A DNA stretch of 64,000 bases from Dactylosporangium vinaceum (GTDB lineage: Bacteria > Actinomycetota > Actinomycetes > Mycobacteriales > Micromonosporaceae): contig NZ_CP061913.1 of the NCBI RefSeq assembly GCF_019904175.1, positions 5,766,001-5,830,000 of the forward strand, read 5' to 3'. The notes below the pieces were generated by a model. The model was not told the DNA's origin. It searched no databases and was given only the letters and a program-made list of their open reading frames with translations. This document shows, piece after piece, positions 15,643 to 23,959 of the stretch (its first letter is position 1; the number at the start of each line of letters is the position of its first letter). The position numbers were made by a program, and so were the translations under genes.

Positions 15643-15760
15643 GACTGCCACCTCCTGCACTCGACTGATGAGTCAATGCGCGATACCTTCGTTGTACCAC
15701 GTCATCGTTCCGACGACAACCAGAACGTCAACGAACCGATGACATTGACCCGGAGTCCAG
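15643..15760. promoter_or_regulatory. Divergent control region between hsp20 and its regulator gene
   Basis: This 118-bp gap holds both promoters. It contains GTTGT (around 15690) and ACAAC (around 15717) in inverted order, and related TGACTCATC/GATGACATTGAC stretches near each gene. No classical CIRCE or HAIR element was recognised. It is probably where the adjacent HSP18-type regulator binds. Confidence 0.4.
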
Positions 15761-16726
15761 ATGAATCTTGTTGCCGCCATCGCGTCCGTCCTGGCCACGA
15801 TCGACCAGATCAACGCGGCCCAGGCCCTTCCTGCCCAGGCCACCTCGGGCCCGGCTGTTTCCGATGAGGCCGTCTCGGGCCCGACTGCCTCCGATCACGC
15901 CGTCTCGGCCCGTGTAGCTGCGGGGGACACGGTCGACGATTGGGCCTTGGCGGGCCCGGACGGCTCCGTCGGGCGTGGGCGCCCCGGTGTCGGTCGGGGC
16001 AGCGCCATGGTGGCCCACACTGAGGCGGCTGACGCTGGGTCGGGCGGCACCGTGGCAGCCACCGCCGCGTCGGGCGGCGCTGGGTCGGGCAACCGCGGGG
16101 CGGGCGGGGCAGGATCAGGCGGGGCTGGGTCGGGCGGCGCTGGATCGGGCGGAGCGGGACCGGGCGGGGTGGAGCCGGTCGATGCCGAGGTGATCCTGCG
16201 ATCGCTGGTGGTCCTCCGTGCAGTCCAGGACGAGCTGGCCCGGATCGAGCCGGACCTGATCGCTGCCGCCCGCCGGGCCGGCGTCAGCTGGCAGGCCCTG
16301 GCCCCGGCGCTGGGCGTGGCCAGCCGGCAGGCCGCCGAGCGCCGCTACCTGCGCTCCGCCACCGCCACCGCCCCCGGCCACACCCGGGACGGCCGGGTCC
16401 GTGCCGAGCGCGACGAGCGGGCCGGCACCAAAGCGGTCGCCCGCTGGGCCAACGCCCACTCCGCCGACCTGCGCCGGATCGCCGGCCAGATCAGCGGCCT
16501 GACCGACCTGCCCCGAGCGGCCGAACACGACCTGGACCGCCTGCACGCCGCCCTCGGCCACACCGACGCCGCCGCCCTGCCCGCCCTCCTGGCCGAGGTC
16601 CGCCCCCACCTCGAGCACCACCCCCACCTGGCCGGCCAGATCGACGAGGTGACCGCCGGCACCACCGAGGTCCGCCGCCGCACGGGCCGCGCCCGCGCCG
16701 CCCGCCGCGACGCAGCGACCGACTGA
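15761..16726 (+). CDS. HSP18-type transcriptional regulator
   Basis: This 321-aa protein is divergent from hsp20 and matches the actinobacterial proteins annotated as HSP18 transcriptional regulators. The core is VILRSLVVLRAVQDELARIEPDLIAAARRAGVSWQALAPALGVASRQAAERRYLR, which includes a helix-turn-helix (WQALAPALGVASRQAAERRY). A C-terminal helical domain follows. Residues about 30-135 are low-complexity, with Ser/Asp/Ala repeats and then tandem GGAGS units, and link a short N-terminal helix to the DNA-binding core. ATG 15761 has CGGAG upstream. Presumed target: the hsp20 promoter. Confidence 0.8.
   Translation: MNLVAAIASVLATIDQINAAQALPAQATSGPAVSDEAVSGPTASDHAVSARVAAGDTVDDWALAGPDGSVGRGRPGVGRGSAMVAHTEAADAGSGGTVAATAASGGAGSGNRGAGGAGSGGAGSGGAGSGGAGPGGVEPVDAEVILRSLVVLRAVQDELARIEPDLIAAARRAGVSWQALAPALGVASRQAAERRYLRSATATAPGHTRDGRVRAERDERAGTKAVARWANAHSADLRRIAGQISGLTDLPRAAEHDLDRLHAALGHTDAAALPALLAEVRPHLEHHPHLAGQIDEVTAGTTEVRRRTGRARAARRDAATD
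16103..16170 (+). repeat. 15-bp tandem minisatellite encoding GGAGS linker
   Basis: About four units of a 15-bp motif (consensus GGCGGNGCNGGRTCG) lie in frame inside the HSP18-type regulator gene and encode GGAGS repeats. The array length probably varies between strains and sets linker length between the N-terminal segment and the HTH core. Confidence 0.7.
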
Positions 16727-16831
16727 CAACCGCCCGCCGCGACGCAGTGGCGCATTGACGCATTGGCCGGCTGGCAACCTCCGGCCGCCTCGAAGGTGCC
16801 GGAGCGGGTGGCAGTCGTGGGCGGGCGGTGG

Positions 16832-17893
16832 TCAGCGGTGGGTGCGGGTGGCGGTGCTCTCGCGCACCACGAGCTGGTGGGGGATGACGATCGAGCGGCC
16901 CGGGTTGCCGGCGGCCGGGGTGCCGCTGGAGGGGATTGCGCCGGCCGGAGCCAGCCGAGTGGCCAGGCAGTCGAGGGCGGCCTCGGCGATGGCGGCCTTG
17001 TCGGGGGCGATCGTCGTCAGCGAGGGTGTACTGAACCGGCCGTCCTCGATGTCGTCGAACCCCACGACCGCGACGTCGTCCGGGACGCGGCCGCCGAGCT
17101 GGTACAGCGCTCGCATCGCGCCCAGGGCCAGCTGGTCGGTGAAGCAGAACAGCGCGTCGAAGCGGCGCGTCTCCTCGACCAGGCGGCGCAGCGCGGCGGC
17201 GCCGTCGGGGCGGTGCAGGCGGTCGACCTCGAGCTCCAGGGCCGGATCGGGGCGGATGCCGGCCTCGGCCAGCGCGGTTCGGTACCCGCGGTGGCGCTGC
17301 TCGGCGGTCCCGTTGGCCAGGTGGGGCTGCAGGCCGATGGCGGCGATCCGGCGGCGGCCCGTGGCCAGCAGGTGATGGGTGGCGGCCGCCGCGGCGGTGA
17401 CGTTGTCGATGGCGACGTGGTCGAAGAGGCCGTCGGCGTCCTGCTCGCCGAGGAGGACGACCGGTGGCCCGCCGGCCGGCCGGGCCCGCAGGTCGGCGGC
17501 GCCGAGTGACCATGGACTGAGCAGCAGCCCGTCCACCGCCTGACCGCCCGGGGTACGGCCCCCGTCCAGCAGCCGGCGCTCCCGGTCCGCGTCGCCGCCG
17601 GACTGCTCGACGAGCACGGTCCAGGCCCGGCGCTCGGCCGCCTCGGTCACGAGCGCGGCGAGCTCCCCGAAGTACGGCGACGCAAGCTCCGGCAGCACCA
17701 GCCCGATCAGCCCCGACCGGCCGCCGCGCAGGGTCCGGGCCGCGGCGTTCGGCCGGTACTGCAGCTCCTCGATCGCCCGCTGCACCCGCTCCCGGGTCGC
17801 CGGCGCGACGAGCGGGAAGTCGTTGACCACGTTCGACACGGTCCGGATCGACACACCGGCGCGCTGCGCGACGTCCTTGAGGCTGGCACCCAC
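16832..17893 (-). CDS. LacI family transcriptional regulator (next to PhyH-like gene)
   Basis: This is a full LacI/GalR repressor (353 aa). The HTH is SLKDVAQRAGVSIRTVSNVVNDFPLVAPATRERVQRAIEELQYRPNAAARTLRGGRSG, with the hinge helix, followed by a type I periplasmic-binding fold (LIGLVLPELASPYFGELAA to DDVAVVGFDDIEDGRFSTPSLTTI). GTG 17893 gives VGASLKDVA. It is divergent from the phytanoyl-CoA dioxygenase-like gene across four copies of a 12-bp operator, so autoregulation and repression of that gene are likely. The effector is unknown, probably a sugar or small polar metabolite. Confidence 0.93.
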   Translation of the reverse strand: MGASLKDVAQRAGVSIRTVSNVVNDFPLVAPATRERVQRAIEELQYRPNAAARTLRGGRSGLIGLVLPELASPYFGELAALVTEAAERRAWTVLVEQSGGDADRERRLLDGGRTPGGQAVDGLLLSPWSLGAADLRARPAGGPPVVLLGEQDADGLFDHVAIDNVTAAAAATHHLLATGRRRIAAIGLQPHLANGTAEQRHRGYRTALAEAGIRPDPALELEVDRLHRPDGAAALRRLVEETRRFDALFCFTDQLALGAMRALYQLGGRVPDDVAVVGFDDIEDGRFSTPSLTTIAPDKAAIAEAALDCLATRLAPAGAIPSSGTPAAGNPGRSIVIPHQLVVRESTATRTHR

Positions 17894-17916
17894 GTCCGCG
17901 ATGGTACGGGACGAAT

Positions 17917-17984
17917 TGCCACGTTGCATGCCACGTTGCAATCGAGTCGTGCGCACCACTTGCAACGTTGCATGCCACGTTGCA
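17917..17984. promoter_or_regulatory. Two tandem pairs of 12-bp LacI operators
   Basis: Four 12-mers of consensus TGCMACGTTGCA occupy 17917-17928, 17929-17940, 17961-17972 and 17973-17984. Each pair is head-to-tail without a gap, and the pairs are 20 bp apart. 17961-17972 is a perfect palindrome. The CG-centred dyad is typical of LacI-family operators; pairing suggests cooperative binding and looping between sites. Confidence 0.85.
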
Positions 17985-17994
17985 AGCTGAGGAC

Positions 17995-19182
17995 ATGACG
18001 ACTTCGACCAGCGCGTTCTCGAATCCGGCCGGCGCGCACCGGGACGCGGCCGCCAATGGCCCGTCCCCGGCTGCCGTCACCCCGTCCGCGTCCGCCGTCA
18101 GCTTGGCCCCGGCCGCCGTCGGTCGGGACGTAGCCGCAGCCAGTCGGGAGGTAGCCGCCGGCCGGGACATGGCCACCGTCGGCGCGGCCGCGACCGCCGC
18201 CCTTGACGCCCAGCAGCCGTCTACGACCGCGCGCGAAGCCGGTGCGACCGAGGCTGAGGTGCCCACGGTGGCCGAAGTGCGCGCGGCGGCTGAGGTGCGC
18301 GCAGCGGCCACGGTGCCCACGGAGGCCCAGGTGCGCGCGGCGGCTGAGGTCCGCGCGGTCGCCGAGGTGGCGCAGGTGGATGTGCAGCGGGCGCGGGATG
18401 AGATCTACCGGGATGGGATCACCGCGCTGCGCGGTGCGTTCACGACCGAGTGGGCCGATCGGATGCGCGAGGACATGCAGGCCGCCCTCGACGAGGCGCT
18501 GGCCCGGCCGGACGGGGCCGTCGGGCGCGGGCCGAACCGCTACTACGTGGAGATCCACCCCGAGCAGCTGCGCGGGTTCGTCGACCTGGTCACGCACCCG
18601 TGGGTCGTGGCCGTCTGCGAGGCCGTGCTGGGGGCGCAGTACACGATCGTCGAGCTCGGCTTCGACACCCCCGGGCCGGGCGCCCTGGATCAGCCCTGGC
18701 ACCGCGACTTCCCGATGCACGAGGTCACGCGCAGCAGCGGGCGGCTCAACTCGCTCGCGTTCAACCTGACCGGGGTCGACACGACCGAGGCCATGGGGCC
18801 GTTCGAGATCGCGCCCGGGACGCAGTTCGACGACGAGCCGGCGTTCGCGCACGGGATGTTCCCGCCGAAGGAGTTCTACCCGCGGTATCTGGAGCGGGCC
18901 GTGCGCAAGTATCCGCGCCGCGGTGACATCTCGGCCCGGTCGGCCCTGACCATCCACCGCGGCACCAGGAACGTCTCGGACACCTCCCGGCCGGTGCTGG
19001 TGCTGGGGGTCGACGCGCCCGGGGCCGGCAACGACGAGCGGCACGACATGGCCGTCACCCGCGACTACTACGCGGCCCTGCCCGCGGCCGTGCGCGACCA
19101 CCTGGCGTGCACGGTCGTCGACGAGCTCACGCCCATCCGGCAGAAGCACACGATCGAGGGGCTCGTCATGGGCGAGGCGTAG
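17995..19182 (+). CDS. Phytanoyl-CoA dioxygenase (PhyH) family protein with repetitive N-terminal extension
   Basis: Residues from about 130 on form a non-haem Fe(II)/2-oxoglutarate oxygenase of the PhyH family: RARDEIYRDGITALRGAF, NRYYVEIHPEQLRGFVDLV, the metal motif WHRDF (His and Asp near residues 236/238), IAPGTQFDD, and the distal SALTIHRGTRN (third ligand His and 2-oxoglutarate Arg). The first 130 residues are Ala/Val/Thr/Glu-rich degenerate repeats (VRAAAEV, VRAVAEV), unlike family members, which start near VDVQRARDE. A GTG near 18379 could be the true start. ATG 17995 has GAGGA upstream and lies just after the LacI operators. Substrate unknown. Confidence 0.85.
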   Translation: MTTSTSAFSNPAGAHRDAAANGPSPAAVTPSASAVSLAPAAVGRDVAAASREVAAGRDMATVGAAATAALDAQQPSTTAREAGATEAEVPTVAEVRAAAEVRAAATVPTEAQVRAAAEVRAVAEVAQVDVQRARDEIYRDGITALRGAFTTEWADRMREDMQAALDEALARPDGAVGRGPNRYYVEIHPEQLRGFVDLVTHPWVVAVCEAVLGAQYTIVELGFDTPGPGALDQPWHRDFPMHEVTRSSGRLNSLAFNLTGVDTTEAMGPFEIAPGTQFDDEPAFAHGMFPPKEFYPRYLERAVRKYPRRGDISARSALTIHRGTRNVSDTSRPVLVLGVDAPGAGNDERHDMAVTRDYYAALPAAVRDHLACTVVDELTPIRQKHTIEGLVMGEA

Positions 19183-19240
19183 CGACGACGTGCTCTCAGG
19201 GACCGCAAGGCGGTGCTCGTCGGCGGGCGAGGCGCGGCGG

Positions 19241-20245
19241 CTACGCGCTCTCGCGGACCGTCAGGCGGTGCGGGACGAGGCATTCCTGAGGCGGCCGCTG
19301 CGAGGAGCCCGTGATCCGCTCGGCCAGGAGGTCCACGGCCAGGCGGGCCAGCCGCTCGATGTCCGGCTCCACGGTCGTCAGCGTCGGGATGGAGAACCGG
19401 CCGTCGTCGATGCCGTCGAAGCCCGCCACCGCCACGTCGGCCGGCACGCGCAGGCCGGCGTCGTGCAGGGCCCGCAGCGCCCCCAGGGCCAGCGTGTCGT
19501 TGAAGGCGAACACGGCGTCGAACGCGACGCCGGCGTCGAGCAGGGCGCGGATGCCGGCCGCCCCGTCGGCGCGGTGCCAGCGTTCGGCCGGGGCCAGCAG
19601 CTGCGGGTCGGCCGGCAGGCCCGCGGCGGCCAGGGCGGCCTGGTAGCCGGCCAGGCGCAGCCGCGCGCTGACGCCCTCGGCGGTGTGCTGGACGCCCAGC
19701 GCGGCGATCCGGCGCCGGCCCGCGCCGGCCAGGTGGGCGGTGGCCTCGCGGGCGGCGGCGACGTTGTCCACCGCGACGTGGTCGGCCGGGCCGAGGCCGT
19801 CGACGACGTCGACGCGCTCGCCCAGCAGGACGGTGGGGGTGGTGCCGTCCAGCTCCGCGCCGGTCAGGGCGAGGGGGCTGAAGATGAGGCCGTCGACCAG
19901 GTGGTCGCGGATGCCGGCCGCGACCTCGCGCTCGCGGGCCGGGTCGCCGTCGGTGTGGTCGACCAGGACGGTCCAGCCGTGCGTCGCGGCGGCGGTGACG
20001 ATGTGGCGGGTGAGCTCGGCGAAGTACGGGTTGTCCAGCTCCGGCACGGCGAGCGCGATGATCCCGGTGCGGCCCTGGCGCAGGTTGCGGGCGCTGAGGT
20101 TCGGGCGGTAGTCGAGCGCGGCGATGGCCGCCTCGACCCGGGCGCGCGTCTCCGGGCGAATGTGTGGATATCCGTTGACCACGTTGGAGACGGTCTTGAC
20201 CGAGACGCCCGCCCGCTCGGCCACATGTTTGAGGCTGTGCCGCAC
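19241..20245 (-). CDS. LacI family repressor of the arabinoside operon
   Basis: This is a LacI/GalR regulator (334 aa). The HTH and hinge read SLKHVAERAGVSVKTVSNVVNGYPHIRPETRARVEAAIAALDYRPNLSARNLRQGRTG; the ligand domain runs from IIALAVPELDNPYFAEL to VPADVAVAGFDGIDDGRFSIPTLTTV. GTG 20245 (VRHSLKHV) is chosen; GTG 20254 is also possible. It is divergent from the GH51 arabinofuranosidase gene across tandem 12-bp operators, so it most likely represses the downstream GH51-ABC-GH43 operon and responds to arabinose or an arabino-oligosaccharide. It is clearly related to the LacI at 16832-17893, with similar HTH and body sequence. Confidence 0.93.
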   Translation of the reverse strand: MRHSLKHVAERAGVSVKTVSNVVNGYPHIRPETRARVEAAIAALDYRPNLSARNLRQGRTGIIALAVPELDNPYFAELTRHIVTAAATHGWTVLVDHTDGDPAREREVAAGIRDHLVDGLIFSPLALTGAELDGTTPTVLLGERVDVVDGLGPADHVAVDNVAAAREATAHLAGAGRRRIAALGVQHTAEGVSARLRLAGYQAALAAAGLPADPQLLAPAERWHRADGAAGIRALLDAGVAFDAVFAFNDTLALGALRALHDAGLRVPADVAVAGFDGIDDGRFSIPTLTTVEPDIERLARLAVDLLAERITGSSQRPPQECLVPHRLTVRESA

Positions 20246-20275
20246 GAGCAGCACTGTACCGCGATCATGCCTCTT

Positions 20276-20299
20276 TACAACGTTGCCTACAACGTTGTA
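20276..20299. promoter_or_regulatory. Tandem 12-bp LacI operator of the arabinoside operon
   Basis: Two adjacent 12-mers, TACAACGTTGCC (20276-20287) and TACAACGTTGTA (20288-20299, a perfect palindrome), lie between the divergent lacI-type gene and the GH51 gene, 12 bases before the GH51 ATG. They share the CAACGTTG core with the operators at 17917-17984 but differ in the flanking bases. Confidence 0.85.
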
Positions 20300-20310
20300 A
20301 AACGTCCAAC

Positions 20311-21753
20311 ATGCACACCGCACGCGTCGTCATCGATCCCGCGTTCCGCATCGGCGAAGCCGACCGGCGGCTGTTCGGGTCGTTCGTCGAGCACATGGGC
20401 CGCTGCGTCTACGGCGGGATCTTCGAACCCGGGCACCCCAGCGCCGACCCGCTCGGCCTGCGCCAGGACGTGCTCGAGCTGACCCGCGAACTGGGGGTGA
20501 GCGTGGTGCGGTACCCCGGCGGGAATTTTGTTTCCGGGTATCGGTGGGAAGACGGGACCGGGCCGGTGGGGGATCGGCCCCGGCGCCTGGACCTGGCCTG
20601 GAAGACCATCGAGACAAACGCGTTCGGCCTGGACGAGTTCATGGTCTGGGCGCGCGCCGCCGGGGTCGAGCCGATGCTGGCGGTCAACCTCGGCACGCGG
20701 GGCGTGCAGGAGGCGCTGGACCTGCTGGAGTACGTCAACCACCCCGGCGGCACCAGCCTGTCGGACCGCCGCCGCAAGCACGGCGCCGAGCAGCCCTACG
20801 ACGTGAAACTGTGGTGCCTGGGCAACGAGCTCGACGGGCCGTGGCAGGTCGGGCACAAGACCGCCGACGAATACGGCCGCCTCGCCGCCGAGACCGCCCG
20901 TGCGATGAAGCTGATCGACCCGAGCGTCAGCCTGATCGCCTGCGGCAGCTCCAACCGCGGCATGGCCACGTTCGCGGCCTGGGAGGCGACAGTCCTCGAG
21001 CACACCTACGAGCACGTCGACTACATCTCCGCGCACACCTACTACGACCCGTCCGACGGCGACCGGGCCAGCATCCTCGCCTCCGCCGTCGACATGGACG
21101 CGTTCATCGACGAGGTCGTGGCCACCGCCGACCACGTGGGCGCGAAGCTGCGCAACCGCAAGCGGCTCAAGATCTCGTTCGACGAGTGGAACGTCTGGTA
21201 TCAGTCGCGGCTCCAGCACGACCTGGACCGGCGCGGCTGGGTCGAGGCGCCCGCGCTGATCGAGGACGACTACACCGCCACCGACGCCGTCGTCGTCGGT
21301 GACCTGCTCATCACGCTGCTGCGCCACGCCGACCGGGTCGGGGTCGCCTGCCAGGCCCAGCTGGTCAACGTCATCGCGCCGATCCGCACCGAGACCGGCG
21401 GGCGGGCCTGGCGGCAGAGCATCTTCCATCCGTTCGCGCTCACCGCCCGCCACGCCCGCGGCACGGTCCTGCGCACCGAGCCGGTGACGCCGTCGCACGA
21501 CACCAAGCGCTACGGCCCGGTCCCCAGCCTGTCCACCGTCGCCGTGCACGACGACGAGACCGGTGCCCTGTCGGTCTTCGCCGTCAACCGCGGCGAGACA
21601 CCCCTGAGCGTCGAGCTCGACCTGCGGGCCTTCCCGGGCCTGACCACCACGGAACACCTCACCCTGGACGGCCCACCCCGCCGTCTCGACACCGCCGGCC
21701 GGATCACCGTCGAGCTGGCCGGCGCTTCCTGGAATCTGATAAGGAGCAGCTGA
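20311..21753 (+). CDS. GH51 alpha-L-arabinofuranosidase
   Basis: This 480-aa glycoside hydrolase family 51 enzyme releases terminal alpha-L-arabinofuranose from arabinan, arabinoxylan or their oligosaccharides. Landmarks: FGSFVEHMGRCVYGGIFEPGH at the N-terminus, VVRYPGGNFVSGYRWEDG, the acid/base Glu in LWCLGNELDGPW (about residue 171), SAHTYYD, and the nucleophile Glu in ISFDEWNVWY (about residue 291). A beta-sandwich C-terminal domain follows. There is no signal peptide, so it acts in the cytoplasm on imported oligosaccharides, consistent with the adjacent ABC importer. It is the first gene of a five-gene operon. Confidence 0.95.
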   Translation: MHTARVVIDPAFRIGEADRRLFGSFVEHMGRCVYGGIFEPGHPSADPLGLRQDVLELTRELGVSVVRYPGGNFVSGYRWEDGTGPVGDRPRRLDLAWKTIETNAFGLDEFMVWARAAGVEPMLAVNLGTRGVQEALDLLEYVNHPGGTSLSDRRRKHGAEQPYDVKLWCLGNELDGPWQVGHKTADEYGRLAAETARAMKLIDPSVSLIACGSSNRGMATFAAWEATVLEHTYEHVDYISAHTYYDPSDGDRASILASAVDMDAFIDEVVATADHVGAKLRNRKRLKISFDEWNVWYQSRLQHDLDRRGWVEAPALIEDDYTATDAVVVGDLLITLLRHADRVGVACQAQLVNVIAPIRTETGGRAWRQSIFHPFALTARHARGTVLRTEPVTPSHDTKRYGPVPSLSTVAVHDDETGALSVFAVNRGETPLSVELDLRAFPGLTTTEHLTLDGPPRRLDTAGRITVELAGASWNLIRSS

Positions 21754-21754
21754 G

Positions 21755-23074
21755 ATGACCGCCATCAGCAGACGCCGCGTACTCGGCTACGGACTCGGCC
21801 TGGGCGCCGCCGCGCTCGGCCTGGCCGCCTGCGGCGACGACGCGAACGACACCCCCCAGGCCGCCGGCAACGGCGGCAAGGACTACACCGGGCCCAAGGT
21901 CCAGCTGAACCTCTGGAACGGCTTCACCGGCGGCGACGGCGACATCTTCAAGAAGCTCGTCGACCAGTTCAACGGCGAGCACACCAACATCGCGATCACC
22001 GTGGCCACCTACAAGTGGGAGGACTACTACGCCAAGCTCCCCGGCGCGGTGTCCAGCGGCAACGGCCCCGACATCGCCGTCATGCACATCGACATGCTCG
22101 CCACCTTCGCCGCCCGCAAGGTGATCCAGCCGATCGACGACGTCGCGAGCGCGCTCGGGCTCTCCGAGTCGGACTTCGCGCCGACGGTGTGGAAGGGCGG
22201 GATCTACCAGGACAAGCGGTACGGCATCCCGCTCGACATGCACCCCGTCGGCCTGTACTACAACAAGGCCCTGTTCCAGCAGGCCGGACTCGACCCGGCC
22301 AAGCCGCCGACGAACAAGGCGGAGCTGGAGAGCGCCCTCGGCGCGCTCAAACAGGCCGGCATCCAGGGCTTCTGGGTCAGCCCGTTCCAGTTCACCGGCG
22401 GCATGACCGCATATTCGCTCGTGTACCAGTTCGGCGGCTCCCTGTACAACGCCGACGCCACCAAGGCGGCCTTCAACTCCACCGAGGCCGTCGACGCCGT
22501 CAGCTGGTTCACCAAGCTGATCGCCGACGGGCACTCACCGGCGAACGTCGGCCAGGACGCGGACTACCTGGCCCTCAAGAGCGGCAAGAACGCGTTCAAC
22601 GTCAACGGCATCTGGCAGGTCAACGACCTCAAGAAGAGCCCCGACGTGCAGTGGGGCGTGGCGCCGGTGCCGCAGCTCGGCAGCAAGAAGGCCGTCTGGG
22701 CGAACTCGCACAACTTCACGATCGTGCAGCAGAAGAAGGCCGACGCCAACAAGGTCGCCGGGGCGAAGGTGTTCATCAACTGGCTCAGCCAGCACTCGCT
22801 GGACTGGGCGGCCGGCGGGCAGGTCCCGGCCCGCAACGCGGTGCGCGAGGACCCGAAGTTCAAGGAGCTCGCCGAGATCAGCACGCTCGCCGCCGAGCTG
22901 CCCGACGCCGTCTTCCCGCCGGCCGCGCCCGGCATCGGCGACGTCACCGCGCTGTTCTACACCGCGTTCAACGAGGCGGTCCTCGGCAAGAAGACGCCGA
23001 AGCAGGCCCTCGACGACGGCGTGGCGAAAGCGGACAAGCTGCTGGAGGACAACCGGAAGAAGTACGGGAGCTGA
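21755..23074 (+). CDS. ABC sugar transporter, extracellular solute-binding lipoprotein
   Basis: This is a family 1 solute-binding protein (439 aa). The N-terminus has a twin-arginine motif (ISRRRVLGYGLG) and a lipobox LAAC with Cys at residue 26, so it is a Tat-exported lipoprotein anchored outside the membrane. The body shows LNLWNGFTGGDGDIFKKLVDQFN, GPDIAVMHIDML and RYGIPLDMHPVGLYYNKALF, typical of oligosaccharide-binding proteins. The ATG follows the GH51 stop by one base. Probable ligand: arabino-oligosaccharides, inferred from operon context. Confidence 0.95.
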   Translation: MTAISRRRVLGYGLGLGAAALGLAACGDDANDTPQAAGNGGKDYTGPKVQLNLWNGFTGGDGDIFKKLVDQFNGEHTNIAITVATYKWEDYYAKLPGAVSSGNGPDIAVMHIDMLATFAARKVIQPIDDVASALGLSESDFAPTVWKGGIYQDKRYGIPLDMHPVGLYYNKALFQQAGLDPAKPPTNKAELESALGALKQAGIQGFWVSPFQFTGGMTAYSLVYQFGGSLYNADATKAAFNSTEAVDAVSWFTKLIADGHSPANVGQDADYLALKSGKNAFNVNGIWQVNDLKKSPDVQWGVAPVPQLGSKKAVWANSHNFTIVQQKKADANKVAGAKVFINWLSQHSLDWAAGGQVPARNAVREDPKFKELAEISTLAAELPDAVFPPAAPGIGDVTALFYTAFNEAVLGKKTPKQALDDGVAKADKLLEDNRKKYGS

Positions 23075-23078
23075 CGTC

Positions 23079-23957
23079 ATGCACGGGCGGGCCACCCCCT
23101 ATCTCTTCCTTCTGCCGTACCTGCTGGTGTTCGGCGTGTTCGGGCTGCTCCCGATCGGGCTAGGGGTGTGGCTCAGCCTGCACCAGTGGGACTTCTCGCT
23201 GCCCAACAAGCCGTTCACCGGCCTCGACAACTACCTCGAGCTCTTCCAGCCCGACTCGCTCGTGTACGGCGACTGGTGGGAGAGCGTGCGCGCGACCGCG
23301 ATCTTCACGGTGGCGTCGGTGCCGCTGCTGGTCGTGCTGCCGCTCGGGATCGCGCTGCTGCTCAACCGCGAGTTCCCCGGCCGCACGTTCTTCCGGGCCG
23401 TGTACTTCGCGCCGTACGTGCTCGGCGTCGCCGTCATCGGCCTGCTGTGGCGCTTCCTGCTCGACGCGAACCTCGGCTTCGTCAACGCCCTGCTGGGCGA
23501 GCTCGGCCTGCCCGCGGACACGCCCTGGCTGACCGGGACGCCGTACGTGTGGGTGTCGCTCGTCGGCGTCACCGTCTGGTGGACGTGCGGCTTCAACGCC
23601 GTGATCTACCTGGCCGGGCTGCAGGATATCCCGGCCGAGCTCTACGAGGCGGCTAAGGTCGACGGGGCCTCGGCCTGGGCCCGGTTCCGGCACGTGACGC
23701 TGCCGGGCCTGCGCCCGGTCCTGCTGTTCGTCATCACCACGACGATCCTGGCCTCGGCCAACATGTTCGGCCAGTCGTACCTCATCACGCAGGGCGCCCC
23801 CGGCACGGAGACGCGCACCGTGGTGTCGTACATCGTCAGCCTCGGCCTCGGGTCCAACGACGCCGGCCGGGCCGCGGCGATGAGCGTCACCCTGACCCTG
23901 ATGCTGGCCCTGGTCAGCGTGGCCAACTTCCGGCTCTTCCGCTACCAGGAGGACTGA
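23079..23957 (+). CDS. ABC sugar transporter permease (MalF/UgpA type)
   Basis: This 292-aa protein is the first inner-membrane subunit of the importer, with six predicted helices beginning PYLFLLPYLLVFGVFGLLPIG. The EAA loop that contacts the ATPase reads LYEAAKVDGASAWARFRHVTLPGLRP. It lies four bases after the binding-protein gene and two before the next permease. No ATPase gene is in the operon, so it probably uses a shared multitask MsiK-like ATPase encoded elsewhere, as is common in actinomycetes. Confidence 0.95.
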   Translation: MHGRATPYLFLLPYLLVFGVFGLLPIGLGVWLSLHQWDFSLPNKPFTGLDNYLELFQPDSLVYGDWWESVRATAIFTVASVPLLVVLPLGIALLLNREFPGRTFFRAVYFAPYVLGVAVIGLLWRFLLDANLGFVNALLGELGLPADTPWLTGTPYVWVSLVGVTVWWTCGFNAVIYLAGLQDIPAELYEAAKVDGASAWARFRHVTLPGLRPVLLFVITTTILASANMFGQSYLITQGAPGTETRTVVSYIVSLGLGSNDAGRAAAMSVTLTLMLALVSVANFRLFRYQED

Positions 23958-23959
23958 CC

